A stretch of DNA of 64,000 nt from Gracilariopsis chorda (Eukaryota; Rhodophyta; Florideophyceae; Gracilariales; Gracilariaceae), in assembly GCA_003194525.1 (NCBI GenBank), contig NBIV01000013.1, forward strand, positions 186,001 to 250,000, written 5' to 3'. The notes under the pieces were generated by a model that worked only from the letters and a program-made list of their open reading frames with translations, was not told where the DNA came from and did no database searches. The position numbers were made by a program, and so were the translations under genes. The stretch's first letter is position 1, and every line of letters begins with the position of its first letter. Of the stretch, positions 39,461 to 49,974 are shown piece after piece.

Positions 39461-42400
39461 TCACTTCTGATCTGCGCGCACATCGACGTGCATCTCCGCA
39501 ACGCGCTCCGCAAACAGGCGCACATGTCTACCAATCGTGAATATCCTCTCCACAGGCATCATCGTCAACGCGCTTTCGAACCTCCTTGCCAAACAAACGC
39601 TCATCTCGTACGCGCGGCAAAAGCTCTCGCACTCCATCGTCTCAATTCGCCTCTCCTTCCTCTCAAACCTCTCGCAAATCTCACGTAACACCTCACACAC
39701 CCCGCCACAAATCTCCTTGCTGCCTTCTGCACACCCCATCGTCTGCAACGTCCCGTGCAGCGCCCCGCCCATCCTATCACAGATCATCTCCGTCCAACTT
39801 GCGTCCATCCCGTCCCCGCGCAAGACGTCTCGCATCCACCGCTGCATCCGTGTCACTACCAGCCGCAGCACCGACTTGAAACTGCTCACGTGCGCACTCA
39901 CATTGCCTCCCCTTTTCTTCCACAATTCTACTACACCGCCTTTCACAGCTTCGTCAAACACGTGCAGAACACTCTCAGCACTCTTATCACACGCTTCTCC
40001 AAGCCACATTTCGTACTCTATGAAACGCAGACCCTCTTCAACGCTCCGTTCATACGCCTCACGTTGCCGTTTGTATGACACGTGCCCCACAATTCTGTCC
40101 ACCTCCTCCGGAACCTCATCAACATCCAGTGTGCTCAAGATATGACTCAGTCTCACAGCTCGCATCGCTCGAAATGTCCTTGCACTTCTCCCATCGCCCA
40201 ATAAAGCCTTTGCCTCCACTCCATCCTCCACTCCATCTCTACCAGCCTTCGCCGACTCCGTATCCGCACATCCGCGTTCCTTGCGGATCACAAGTGCACG
40301 TAACAACTGCACTTCTCTCTGCAGTTGCATATGACGTTGCAAACGGCTCGCTTCTCTGGAGCGGCTCAGCGTGCGTTGCTTGTGTTTGCACATCTCATTA
40401 ACTTCTGTACTCTCACCAGATCCGTCTTCATTCAACGTAACATTGCTTGAATTGCTGTCAGCGCATGCTATTTGCGTTCCACATTCAACCCTCTTTGCTG
40501 GACACGCCTCATCTTGCCTCATCTCGCACTTTGTGTCAGCACATACCCTGTCGTCAATACCCGAGTCTTTTGCTTCACAGCTCGCTCCCTGATTGCCAGT
40601 TGCTCCCGAGTCCACCCCATCCGTGTGGTTCTCTTTGTCTTCCTCGCCGGTTTTGCTTGTCAAAGCCAAAAGCTCTTTGCTTATACCAGGTAGATGTACC
40701 TTAGACTCCTTCGTCCTCACCCTACGAGCAAGTAAAACCATATCTGCTTTCAAAGCTTTTTTGCCGTTTCTGCTCTCTCTAAAACTCCTGTCCTCACAAA
40801 TCGGTTCCGGTAAAACCTGAATACCATTCTCTAAGAACTTGGACCGGGCTTGTAGAGCTTGCTCACAGCTCACACCCCTTTGCCTCAGAATGCTCGATAC
40901 ATCCTTTTCGTCGAAAGTGTTCGAATTCTGCTTATCGCTCCTCGACGACGGCCTCGCGGAACGAGCCCGTTTCTTCTTGCCCATTCCTCTTGTTCCTGCT
41001 GTAGTTTTCCGTTTGCGCCCTCTTCCGCTTTTCTTGGCCTTGGGCTTTTCGTTGTTACTCTGCGCTAGACCATCTTGAGAGGTATTGTGTGTTGAGGGCA
41101 AAACAGGCCCTCTTCGTGTGACAGAATCTCTGGCGACTGGTTTAGATCTGGTGTTTGGTTTTTTAGACTCTTTGCTGCCTCGACCAGTCTCAGGTGGCAG
41201 CGCTTTGGGCTTGTCACCAACGCACGGTGTCGTTGTTCTGGGCTGTGCAACGGAAACTGCGTCTTCCTTCCCATTCTCAACCTTTACAGCTTGTTCAACT
41301 GACGTTCCCTTCGCCTTTTCTCCACCACTAGTACCATCTGCAACTATACTTGGGAAAGAACTCTGTAACGAGAGCTTCTCTCTATTTCTTACAGATGCAC
41401 TCGTGTCTGCTCGTGCAACCTTGACCAGATGCTGACCGACGCTTGAGGGGTTTGTGAGGGAAATAGTTCCAGTTGTCGATAGTACATCTTGTTTCAAGCT
41501 GGTCGAAATGTTAACCCTATTTTGAACAGTGGTTTCTGCTCCACTGCGCTTCGCATCTGCGCCGAGTGTATGCCTGTTCTTGGGGTCGCTGATTTCCGCC
41601 GCACGATTATTCTTGTTTGAATAGCAAGAAGCAAAACTACTAGCAACAGTGAGTGGCAACAATAGTTTTTGCGTAGGCAAGTTAGGGTGAACAGGTTTTA
41701 CCAGACCTTTTTTCAAGGAGAAAACAGCTGCCGGCAGCGCTGTCGCCATTCTTGGTGTACATTTTGCAACGATATGACCACTATTCCTGTGTCCACATAT
41801 CTCCTTCACTGTACATTGACGGACACTGACGTCGTTTCTGGGGATTCGATTTGATGACGTTGCGTTTTCAGATATAATTTTTACGTTTGCAGTCGTGCTA
41901 GGCGACAAGGCGTTTATCGGCTGATCGTTTCGACGTGAGGCAAGTTGTGCAGAGTCGCGTGCATGCAATTGCTGCAGCAGTCTCGGGGTCTCTGTATCTG
42001 TACTGGGAAGACTTTGCGCAGCTGTAACTGGATCCACCCCCACCGTCTGTTTAATAGGGTGGGGCGTCACGGATGACGGCAGCGATGAACATGTAACATC
42101 GACCGCTCTGCCTGCGGAGAATGCATCCCTGCCCCATGCGGTATGCATGTGTCGCGAAGTATGTTGCGGTTCATGATATCTAATCGGCGGTAGAGTTGTT
42201 GTCAAGAACGCGATCTCTGTGCGAGAGGGTGGAAGCTCCTGACCGGAGTGTAGCTCATGACCATGGAGCGCTGACTCTGCATCAGGTGATAATGCATTCT
42301 TCGTTGTAAGCGAGTCGTCGACAGCGCGACTGTTTGGCGCGCTTTTCAAATCACGATCCCGTGAGTCATGCGCAATGTTGCGAATGAAAACATTATGATT

Positions 42401-42481
42401 GGTAGTTTTGCACTGACTCGCACAGGAGCACTCTTCCGCAACGCTCTCAGGTGGAACGGTAGTAGCATCGCTTTCACTCAT
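39461..42481 (-). CDS. Hypothetical 1006-residue protein, probably nuclear
   Basis: I do not recognise a family. The first ~700 residues are low-complexity and polar (Ser, Thr, Lys, Asn), with a basic KKSGRGRKRKT...MGKKKRARSARP cluster at about 480-510 that fits a nuclear-localisation signal. A Cys pair CSCASQC lies near the N-terminus. The last ~250 residues look folded and helical: MRAVRLSHILSTLDVDEVPE, EEGLRFIEYEMWLGEA, SSFKSVLRLVVTRMQRWMRD, then a Cys/Arg-rich C-terminus ending HVDVRADQK. The frame has no stops over 3 kb and begins with a good ATG (MSESDATT), so it is surely coding. A perfect 22-bp palindrome sits 100 bp upstream of the start. Confidence 0.85.
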   Translation of the reverse strand: MSESDATTVPPESVAEECSCASQCKTTNHNVFIRNIAHDSRDRDLKSAPNSRAVDDSLTTKNALSPDAESALHGHELHSGQELPPSRTEIAFLTTTLPPIRYHEPQHTSRHMHTAWGRDAFSAGRAVDVTCSSLPSSVTPHPIKQTVGVDPVTAAQSLPSTDTETPRLLQQLHARDSAQLASRRNDQPINALSPSTTANVKIISENATSSNRIPRNDVSVRQCTVKEICGHRNSGHIVAKCTPRMATALPAAVFSLKKGLVKPVHPNLPTQKLLLPLTVASSFASCYSNKNNRAAEISDPKNRHTLGADAKRSGAETTVQNRVNISTSLKQDVLSTTGTISLTNPSSVGQHLVKVARADTSASVRNREKLSLQSSFPSIVADGTSGGEKAKGTSVEQAVKVENGKEDAVSVAQPRTTTPCVGDKPKALPPETGRGSKESKKPNTRSKPVARDSVTRRGPVLPSTHNTSQDGLAQSNNEKPKAKKSGRGRKRKTTAGTRGMGKKKRARSARPSSRSDKQNSNTFDEKDVSSILRQRGVSCEQALQARSKFLENGIQVLPEPICEDRSFRESRNGKKALKADMVLLARRVRTKESKVHLPGISKELLALTSKTGEEDKENHTDGVDSGATGNQGASCEAKDSGIDDRVCADTKCEMRQDEACPAKRVECGTQIACADSNSSNVTLNEDGSGESTEVNEMCKHKQRTLSRSREASRLQRHMQLQREVQLLRALVIRKERGCADTESAKAGRDGVEDGVEAKALLGDGRSARTFRAMRAVRLSHILSTLDVDEVPEEVDRIVGHVSYKRQREAYERSVEEGLRFIEYEMWLGEACDKSAESVLHVFDEAVKGGVVELWKKRGGNVSAHVSSFKSVLRLVVTRMQRWMRDVLRGDGMDASWTEMICDRMGGALHGTLQTMGCAEGSKEICGGVCEVLREICERFERKERRIETMECESFCRAYEMSVCLARRFESALTMMPVERIFTIGRHVRLFAERVAEMHVDVRADQK

Positions 42482-43181
42482 GTGTTGTTGCAGGACGGAG
42501 TGCTGTATAGGCGTGTGTATGTCTTAAAAGGGTGAAGAGCAGGGTGTTGAGGAGGGAGAGGAAAGGCTTTTTGGGGATGTGCTCTCGAGACGTCTCGAGA
42601 GCTAAGAAGTGCTGATGTGTCCCACTCCGGACATCTCACGAGTTATATGTCATCTCCGACAGAAACGGGGGACCGTGCCCACACATCTACAGTATGAAGC
42701 GAAAACCACAATTCACATTGGATCGCAACATACGATGTGAAACGAAAGCTGCAAAATGTCACCGTGTGCCGCAACCCCTGAAGCGTACTTCCCTCACAGT
42801 TGTACGTGCATAAGTGCCGAGTCACTGAAACGCTACAAACGATAAAAGCCATCTGTAAATCACGAATCGCGACAGCGATCGAAAGTGGATGTGTATGCTA
42901 CGACAAAGAAAGGCGTCTATCGGCGCGACGATCCGCAAGGCATACAGCTCCAAAAATATAACTTTTACGCTTCACGGAGTAGGTGATCAAAAGTATGTAC
43001 ACACTAGTGGGGAAGGAGAGAGAAGCGTATGGAGAGAAATGAGCGTATAATCTAGGATTAGCAACTACAAAAGGCGGAAGGAGTACACCGAGGGTTGGAG
43101 GAGGTGGCGGATGGAAAGGGAAAACGTGACACAGGTAAAAAAAAAGCAGGGGGAACAAAGACGGCTCAGGTGGAGCAAACG
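42482..43181. other. Promoter of the 1006-residue gene and 3' flank of HAD gene
   Basis: About 700 bp, no gene. Directly upstream of 42481 the sense strand is pyrimidine-rich (about 42520-42570). The palindrome at 42581-42602 is listed separately. Confidence 0.5.
42581..42602. promoter_or_regulatory. Perfect 22-bp palindrome upstream of the 1006-residue gene
   Basis: GCTCTCGAGAC and GTCTCGAGAGC form an uninterrupted palindrome 100-121 bp upstream of the ATG at 42481. The inner GAGACGTCTC contains an ACGT core like those bound by bZIP proteins. Perfect symmetry of this length in a promoter suggests a dimeric regulator site. Confidence 0.6.
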
Positions 43182-44201
43182 CTAAACAACGGCCGCACAA
43201 GTAGCCATTGCTGATACCGGTGACAGTGGGGCATGGCCATCGGCAGAAGTGGCGGAAGACTGCTGCGGAAGCATAGGCTTTGTGCCATGAGAAGGAGCAG
43301 GCGGAGCGTGTGTAGATTGGTGTTGGTGGTGATGTTGTTGTTGCGCGGCGGTGTGGTTGGGTGCAAGTGGTTGTTGAGTTTGGTTAGAGTTATTGCGGTG
43401 AGCAGGGACAGCAGGGGAAGTCTCTTTGTACATGCTGACGTCAAAAGCGCCAAGATGAGCAGCCATAGCGGAGATGTGATCCAACAAGACAGACAATTCC
43501 CTGCAAAGCTGATCAAGGCTTGGCCTCTCCAAAAACTTGACAACCTTGAGAACAATCGATGCTCCATGCGAAGTGAGATGATTAGTAGCTGCATGGGCAG
43601 CGTACTGATCGCCCACCGAGTCACCGAGCACAACAACATGCAGCGGTTCTGAAGGGCGGGGTAGTGACACACAGAGAGACCGTAGTTCATCAAAAAATGT
43701 GAGCGCCTTCCATTGCAACGGATGATCGCGGTATAGGTCAACGTATCGAGCGCGCGCCGAGATGATCTTAACGAGCTTGTAATTGCGCTCCAAAAAAGCG
43801 CGCACAGCGGGCAAGAAGCGACTGGAACTAAGCTCAACCCAGCCGTCACCTGCATTGGTGACAATGAGCACGGTTCCGAGATTGATAGCGGTTTTGAGTA
43901 GCGAGAGAACGCGACTCTCAAGAATGCGGAGCTGCGAGGAGAGTTCGGGTGTGCAGTGATCGATGCGATAGTCCAGGTCGGCCATGAAACCACAGCGTTC
44001 GAGAAACGAGGTTGCACAGCAGGTGTCATCCCAGTCGAGAATGAAGACGGAACGGGGGAGTGGATTGCGGCTCGCGCGGGCGCGGCGCATTGCTTCGACA
44101 GCGGCTGGAATTTGGTTGAGGACGGCGGCGAAGGCGGTGCGGTGATGCGGGTGGACGTGGTGCGCAGGATGGGACCGCTTCGCAGCTAATGGAAGGGCCA
44201 T
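43182..44201 (-). CDS. HAD-superfamily protein (putative phosphatase)
   Basis: 339 residues, single exon. All four HAD motifs are visible: motif I DWDDT (56-60, nucleophile Asp56), motif II VTNA (Thr115), motif III QWKAL (Lys165) and motif IV GDSVGDQ (193-199). Together they support a magnesium-dependent phosphotransferase fold. Proteins of this subfamily with DWDDT and GDS-x-GDQ occur in algae and oomycetes; the substrate is unknown to me. The C-terminal ~80 residues (Gln/His/Pro-rich) are disordered. A C19 run on the sense strand begins 15 bp before the ATG. Function beyond the fold is inference. Confidence 0.8.
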   Translation of the reverse strand: MALPLAAKRSHPAHHVHPHHRTAFAAVLNQIPAAVEAMRRARASRNPLPRSVFILDWDDTCCATSFLERCGFMADLDYRIDHCTPELSSQLRILESRVLSLLKTAINLGTVLIVTNAGDGWVELSSSRFLPAVRAFLERNYKLVKIISARARYVDLYRDHPLQWKALTFFDELRSLCVSLPRPSEPLHVVVLGDSVGDQYAAHAATNHLTSHGASIVLKVVKFLERPSLDQLCRELSVLLDHISAMAAHLGAFDVSMYKETSPAVPAHRNNSNQTQQPLAPNHTAAQQQHHHQHQSTHAPPAPSHGTKPMLPQQSSATSADGHAPLSPVSAMATCAAVV

Positions 44202-44215
44202 GGATGATTTCTAGT

Positions 44216-44234
44216 GGGGGGGGGGGGGGGGGGG
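44216..44234 (-). promoter_or_regulatory. C19 homopolymer upstream of HAD gene ATG
   Basis: G19 on the plus strand, so C19 on the HAD sense strand, ending 15 bp before the start codon; nearly the same spacing as the C26 run before the kinase gene. Confidence 0.55.
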
Positions 44235-46364
44235 ATGACAACGACGAGGACAAGCGCTGTAGGGTTTGACGGGAGTATGTGTCGCACAAGGACAAGGAAG
44301 GAAGGAGGAAGGTTTTGAAGTGGGGAAGACTCGGGAGCGAAGAGAAGTAGGGTAGAGGGTGAGGGGCAGGTATGTGTGTGTGGGGGCGGCGGTTTAGAAG
44401 GTGAGAACGGGAGGGATGGCAGAAAGATGGTGAGGAGGTATGTAAGACTGGGCGGTGAGGGCGGTGCTGTTGTTGGTGCTGTTGTTGGTGCTGTTGTTGA
44501 TATGGGGCGGTGGAAGAGGGAAGTAAGGCGTCAACAGCGGTGGCAGGATGAATTGAAAGGCGGAGTGGGACAGGCGGATGGTGGGGGGTGCGGGGTGGGC
44601 AAACGGCGCACACGGCGATATAACGACGCGGCGGCTCGGGTAGTGCGCGCGGGCGCAGAGCGACTCGCTGCGCTCGCTGTGCGGCGACAGCGTGACAACA
44701 GCAAGCGCATTACGTGCAATGCTCGCGCGCCCATTGCGCGCGCGCCAGCGGCGCGCTGCAACTTGGTTCATGGTTCCCGCGTGACACACGTTGGTCACCC
44801 GCAGCGCCGTAGTGTAAATGTGGCGGGGGGGGGGGGGGCGCAGGGCGGCGTCAGCAGCAAGCGCTTCTGAGGCGGGTCTGTAAGCGGTGCACATGGCCGT
44901 GTGCTGGGCGCGGAGGTGACTGCACAAAGGTAAAACAAGTCGGCTGTAAACGCAGCCGGATGCTCCGCGGGGAACGGCGCTTGTGAGACAAATCTGCGCG
45001 ATCTGGACTGGCTGCGCAGAGACGGGCAGCGGCGCGATCTTGCCACGTACTGTACCCTCATACAAGCGCGCACGCGCGTCGGAGTTGCTCTGCTGATTCA
45101 AATGGGCGCGCCGCCAACGAGAGGCGCGCTCAAACGGGCCAGCCCCCCCCCCCCACCCCCAACAAACAACTCACAGGGCGCTCGCGACACAGCACGGGTG
45201 TCAGCCGCAAAATCGATTTGCACGCGCGCCCATCGCACATGCGCATACCGCCCATCCAGCCACACCTTCTGTAAGCGACACGAGAGCGCTCTAATTTCTT
45301 GCGCATAATACAAAAACTTGCCGCAACACGTGTCCGGCCATATCAGCGCTTGACGTCACGCGTGACGTGGGAGCCCTAAATGACTGAATGTTTTTCACTT
45401 ATTTGTTGAGGGAGCGTACATTGCTGGCGCGCCGCGTGTGTGTGGATCGTTTGCGGCTGCCAGCGCGGCGTGCGGCAGATAACAGTGCGCAAAGAAAGAA
45501 AGGAAAAACAAAAATGAAGAAAAAGGCAAAACTGATGTGCGGCGGGTGGCACCAGCAGCGTGCGACGTCATGGCGCGCACGTCGGCGCGCTTTCCCCACA
45601 CCCCCCCGAGGGCCACCACTGCACGGGCTCCTCCCACCTCCCTCCCCCACCCCCCCCCCCCCCCCCGCTCGACGGCTCCCTTGCTTATCGATGCCGTCAT
45701 CCAAAACGCAAGCTGCGAACCCCCCGTTACGCGTTTCTTCTCCAACACGTCACCGCCAATTCTCGTTTTCCCCGTTCTCGTCTTCTTCTGCCCCACGCCG
45801 CGCCCCTATAATGGTGCTTGCGCTGCGCAATGCTTAACAAACCCGAACCAGCCCAGGAATACACTTCGTTTCGTGTATCTGTACCGCGTAAAGTTACAGC
45901 GGTGCAACGGCACCCTTGCTACTGTATAAGGAGAACCAACGGCCACAGAAAAGTTCACACACAAGTTAAGTTAAGAAGCTCATTACGTCACCTCTCCTGT
46001 ATCCTTGTAGTAAAACGTTGCCTCGCCCTCTTTTCTGCTCGCGTCCAAAAGGAGAGCTCCCACATCTTCTCAACGGTATACTTACTGCTCTGTGGTTCAC
46101 TAAAAATTCACGTCGCTTACCGCTGTTTCAGTCGTCGTCACGCCCGAGCAGTCGCACCGAGAAACGGGACGGCTCGCAAAATCGCGCACACGTCACAACA
46201 TACAACTTTTTCATAGCCATAGCCCTACCCTGTTGTAGCTGTATCCTCAACGTCCAAAGTCCAGCCCCTGTGAGTCAAAAGTTCTTGACAGCAGGGAATC
46301 GCACTAAAAAAAGAACAAAGCAACGAAGCGAAAGAAAGGGGAAAGAAAACAAAACAACATGCAC
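44235..46364. other. Large promoter/spacer block, GCGC-rich
   Basis: About 2.1 kb without a supported gene. It has a 12-bp tandem repeat GGTGCTGTTGTT (three copies, 44463-44498), a GCGC-rich block (about 44.6-45.5 kb), and homopolymer runs G14 (44825-44838), C12 (45143-45154) and C16 (45651-45666). Long frames across it are GC-bias shadows. Confidence 0.5.
44463..44498. repeat. Tandem repeat, three copies of a 12-bp unit
   Basis: Three exact copies of GGTGCTGTTGTT lie about 260-300 bp upstream of the HAD gene ATG. This is a minisatellite with no evident coding role. Confidence 0.7.
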
Positions 46365-46464
46365 CGTCAACGGCAGGATTCGAACCTGCGCCTCCGAAGA
46401 GACGACATAGCATCGTCGAGTACGTGATTCGAGTGTCGCGCCTTAACCACTCGGCCACGTTGAC
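46365..46464 (-). tRNA. trnS-CGA: tRNA-Ser(CGA) with a 19-nt intron
   Basis: Type II tRNA on the minus strand. Acceptor strands GTCAACG (46464-46458) and CGTTGAC (46372-46366) pair perfectly, followed by discriminator G (46365), as expected for serine. The D-arm reads GCC-GAGTGGTTAA-GGC, the anticodon stem CGACA pairs with TGTCG, and the loop CTCGAA...A gives anticodon CGA. A 19-nt intron (46427-46409) sits at the canonical position after nucleotide 37. The long variable arm CTC-TTCG-GAG and the T-arm GCAGG-TTCGAAT-CCTGC are intact. T-rich sequence downstream (about 46345-46360) would serve as Pol III terminator. Mature length is 81 nt before CCA addition. Confidence 0.93.
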
Positions 46465-46958
46465 AAGCGTCACATCTTGCCGCCGAGATCTGGGAACGTC
46501 CTTATTTAAAGCCACCAGTCTATTGCAACAAGAGCACAATTCTAACGCGCGGTGTCAGCATCCCTGATGCCATGCCGGACGCCCCGTTTTGGCCACTTTT
46601 GACCACTGCCAATCTACTCACAGCCAATAACATCAACGCATCGTTTTTGCCACGACTCCACGCCAAAAACTTTCCAGTTTTTTTTGGTTTTTGGAGCAGC
46701 CATGGTAGAACGCAGCTCTCGCTTGGCTTTCGCTGTAGCCGGTGTCCCTGCTCATTCTGCCTTTTCTGCAGGCAGTGTTTTTCGTACACTCTCTTCTGCC
46801 GTCTGTGCGCGCACGTCTTTCACCTTACACAACTTCGCTCTCCCTCGATTTCCGACCTTCATCCTCGAGCAATCGTCAATCTTTTCCGCGCTTTTCCCAC
46901 CTCCTTGTATATGTACATATATTCTTTCGTCCTGCCTTGATCCTAACAATTGCCCGTC
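46465..46958. other. COPB2 promoter region
   Basis: About 490 bp between the tRNA-Ser 5' end and the COPB2 start. It contains the T8 run at 46678-46685 and pyrimidine-rich stretches. No gene. Confidence 0.45.
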
Positions 46959-49785
46959 ATGGTACGTTTGCGTGCGCGCTCTTCCCACTCACCGGCGGCC
47001 CTCAGTCGCGCTGTAGCTGCTTGAAAGACGTATGTGTCTTGTCTGACACTCTTCTTTTCATGCCTTTCTGATTGTCAAGCCTCTCCGTCTGGAGATTGAC
47101 AGAAAGTTCACTCAGTCCTCAGAGCGTGTAAAATGCGTCGACATTCATCCCACAGAGCCATGGGTGCTGGCTACCATGTACGACGGTCACGTCATTATTT
47201 ACAACTACGAGACTTCAGCCGTCGTGAAGAGCTGGGAAGTCACAGATCAACCCGTGCGCTGCGGAGCGTTTGTGGCTAGAAAGCAATGGATCATTGTCGG
47301 CGCCGACGATATGTTCATTCGTTGTTATAATTATAACACTATGGAGAAGATCAAAGTGTTTGAAGCTCATATCGATTACATCCGAAGTATTACCGTTCAT
47401 CCTACCCTACCTATCTTTGTCACCTGCTCGGATGACATGCACGTTAAGGCCTGGGATTGGGAGAAAGGATGGGACTGTGTTATGTTGTTTGAAGGCCACG
47501 CACACTATGTCATGCAAGTCAAGTTTAACCCGAAAGATCCGAATACCTTTGCGTCCGCTTCTCTCGATCATACCATCAAGGTCTGGAATCTTAGCTCGCC
47601 AGTGCCCAATTTCACACTCGAAGGTCATGAGAAGGGTGTTAACTGTGTCGATTATTACAACGGTGGCGACAAGCCATACCTGGTCTCAGGTGGCGATGAC
47701 AAATGCGTTCGCATATGGGACTACCAGACAAAGTCATGTGTGCAGACACTCGAGGGACACTCTCACAACGTCTCCTGCGTTGCGTTCTTGCCGGATCGTC
47801 CCTTGATTGTGTCGGGGTCAGAGGATGGTTCTGTCATTCTCTGGCATTCCAACACATACCGTCTGGAGCAGAAACTCAGTTATGGCTTGGATCGATGCTG
47901 GTCGGTTGCCTACCTGAAGGGCTCCAACAAAGTTGCGCTTGGTTTTGATGAGGGTACCGTTCTGTTACAGATGGGCAAGGACACCCCAGTCGCCTCAATG
48001 GATTCCTCAGGAAAAGTCATACTGGCAAAGCATAATGAAGTTTCTACCGTAAACGTCAGGACTGTTCAAGGCACCCCTACGGATGGAGAAAGGCTTTCTG
48101 TTGCTACTAAGGAGCTGGGATCCTGCGAGATCTATCCCCAAACTCTTGCTCACAGCCCGAACGGTCGTTTTGTTGCCGTATGCGGCGATGGAGAGTACAT
48201 TATCTACACCGCGCTCAATCTGCGTAACAAGTCCTTCGGTTCTGCAGATCAGGTTGTTTGGGACAACAGCGTCGGAGAGTATGCCACTCGCCTCGGTACA
48301 AGTGATATTCGAGTGTTCAACAAGTTGTTTAAAGAGCGCAAGTCTATGCGACCGACGTACGCTGCGGAGTCCATCTTCGGCGGTGCATTGCTAGCGGTGA
48401 GCGGAAAGGACTTCATCTGCTTCTATGACTGGGAAGACTTGCAGCTCGTGCGCCGCATTGACGTCGAAGCTAATGGTGTTTACTGGTCAGACCAAGCTCA
48501 TCTGCTTGCAATCGTCAGCGAATCATCTTTCTACGTCCTCCAGTATTCTGCTGACGCTGTTCACAAGGCGCTCGAGGAAGGAGGCGGAAGATTTCCGGAA
48601 GACGGTGTAGAGGATGCGTTTGAGTTAATCCATGAAGTCTCGGAAACTGTCCAAACTGCAAGGTGGGTCGGAGACTGCTTTGTTTACACGAACACCAGTT
48701 CTAGATTGAACTACGCTGTTGGTGCGGAAGTGACCACTTTGGTACACATGGATCGGCCAATGTTTCTTCTGGGATACTTGCCAAAGGAAAATCGTCTATA
48801 CTGCATCGACAAAGAACAGAATGTTGTCAGCTACACTCTCCTCTTGGCGGTACTAGAGTTCAAGACAGCGGTTGTGCGCGGAGGAATTCACATTGCGAAG
48901 GAGAAGGTACTACCTCGGATTCCTACATCTGAACATAGCAAGCTGGCCCGATTCCTTGAATCCCAAGGTCTGAAGGAAGATGCCTTGGATTTAGCCACTG
49001 ATCCCGATTATCGCTGCGATCTTGCGATAGGCCTAGGCCGCTTGGATCTGGCAACGGAAATCGCACGTGAGTTCCCCAGTGAGCTTAAGTGGAGTCAGCT
49101 GGCCGATCTCGCTACTGTCAAGGGTGACTTCGTTCTAGCGGAAGAAGCTCTTAGAGAGTCTGATGACTATAGTGGACTTTTGACTCTATACTCTGCACGA
49201 TCAGACAAGAAGTCAATGGTTCAACTGGCAGACAAGGCAAGTGCGGCCCATAAGATGAATGTAGCGTTTCTCGCGGCATTCATGTCTGGAGAACTCGAAA
49301 AATGCCTGGACGTCCTACTTCAAAGTGGACGTATTCCAGAAGCTGCGATATTTGCCAGAACATACCTCCCAAGCCGGATGACGCCTATTGTTGATATGTG
49401 GCGAACTGAATTGCGAAAGTCTGGTAGTGTCAGAATAGCAGATGCTATAGCGGATCCGACTGCACATCCTCACTTGTTTCCGGGCATTGAGGATAGTATT
49501 GCAGGTGAACAGGCAGCCAAGACGATGGCTGCACGACGCGTCGGGAAACCGGGAACAGCATTTGCGGATCATCGCCATGAAGCTGGCATGGAGCTAGCAG
49601 AACTTTTGCAAGCAATGAACATCAACGGAAACGGAACGGCGCCGGCTGGTATAGAGGACAATAAGATAGATGGGATGGTCGATGATATGGACAAAGACGA
49701 ATTTGGCGATCCGCCTGCGGAAGGAGATCCGGTTGGCGTTGACGGTTCCATGCCAGTGGGAAATGCAACACCTATAGAAACATAA
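46959..49785 (+). CDS. COPB2: Coatomer subunit beta' (COPI)
   Basis: WD40 subunit of the COPI coat that retrieves cargo from Golgi to ER by binding KKxx signals. The coding sequence begins ATG at 46959-46961, is immediately interrupted by a 118-nt intron (GTACGT at 46962, TCAAG at 47079), and continues 47080-49785. The protein starts M-PLRLEIDRKFTQSSERVKC, the family's MPLRL-x-I-x-RK start, which proves the splice. Joined length is 902 residues (family about 905). Residues 1-300 are the first beta-propeller with hallmark blocks GADDMFIRCYNYNTMEKIKV, NFTLEGHEKGVNCVDYYNGG and HSNTYRLE; a second propeller and the alpha-solenoid follow. The last ~60 residues are acidic. Neighbouring tRNA-Ser points the other way. 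Confidence 0.96.
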
Positions 49786-49974
49786 TCTAGTTGTACACCA
49801 CAACGCCGACAGGGGGTGGGGTGGATCAAACCGGGTTCTATTATAAAGAATTGGTCCAGATACTTCCACCATAGTTATCCGCACTGACCAGTAACACTTT
49901 TTGGCCCTAGGACATGGAAAACGGACCGTGAAGTGAAGTTGGGTTCGAACTTTGATCGCACTGCAGATGAAGTC

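Noticed and set aside
44394-45101. Minus-strand 235-codon frame upstream of the HAD gene
   Set aside because: It is a shadow of a GC-rich promoter block with tandem repeats (NNST repeats derive from the 12-bp satellite).
49936-49953. GGGTTCGAAC-like T-arm sequence near the COPB2 3' end
   Set aside because: The bases around it do not form a T-stem or acceptor stem, so no tRNA is called.
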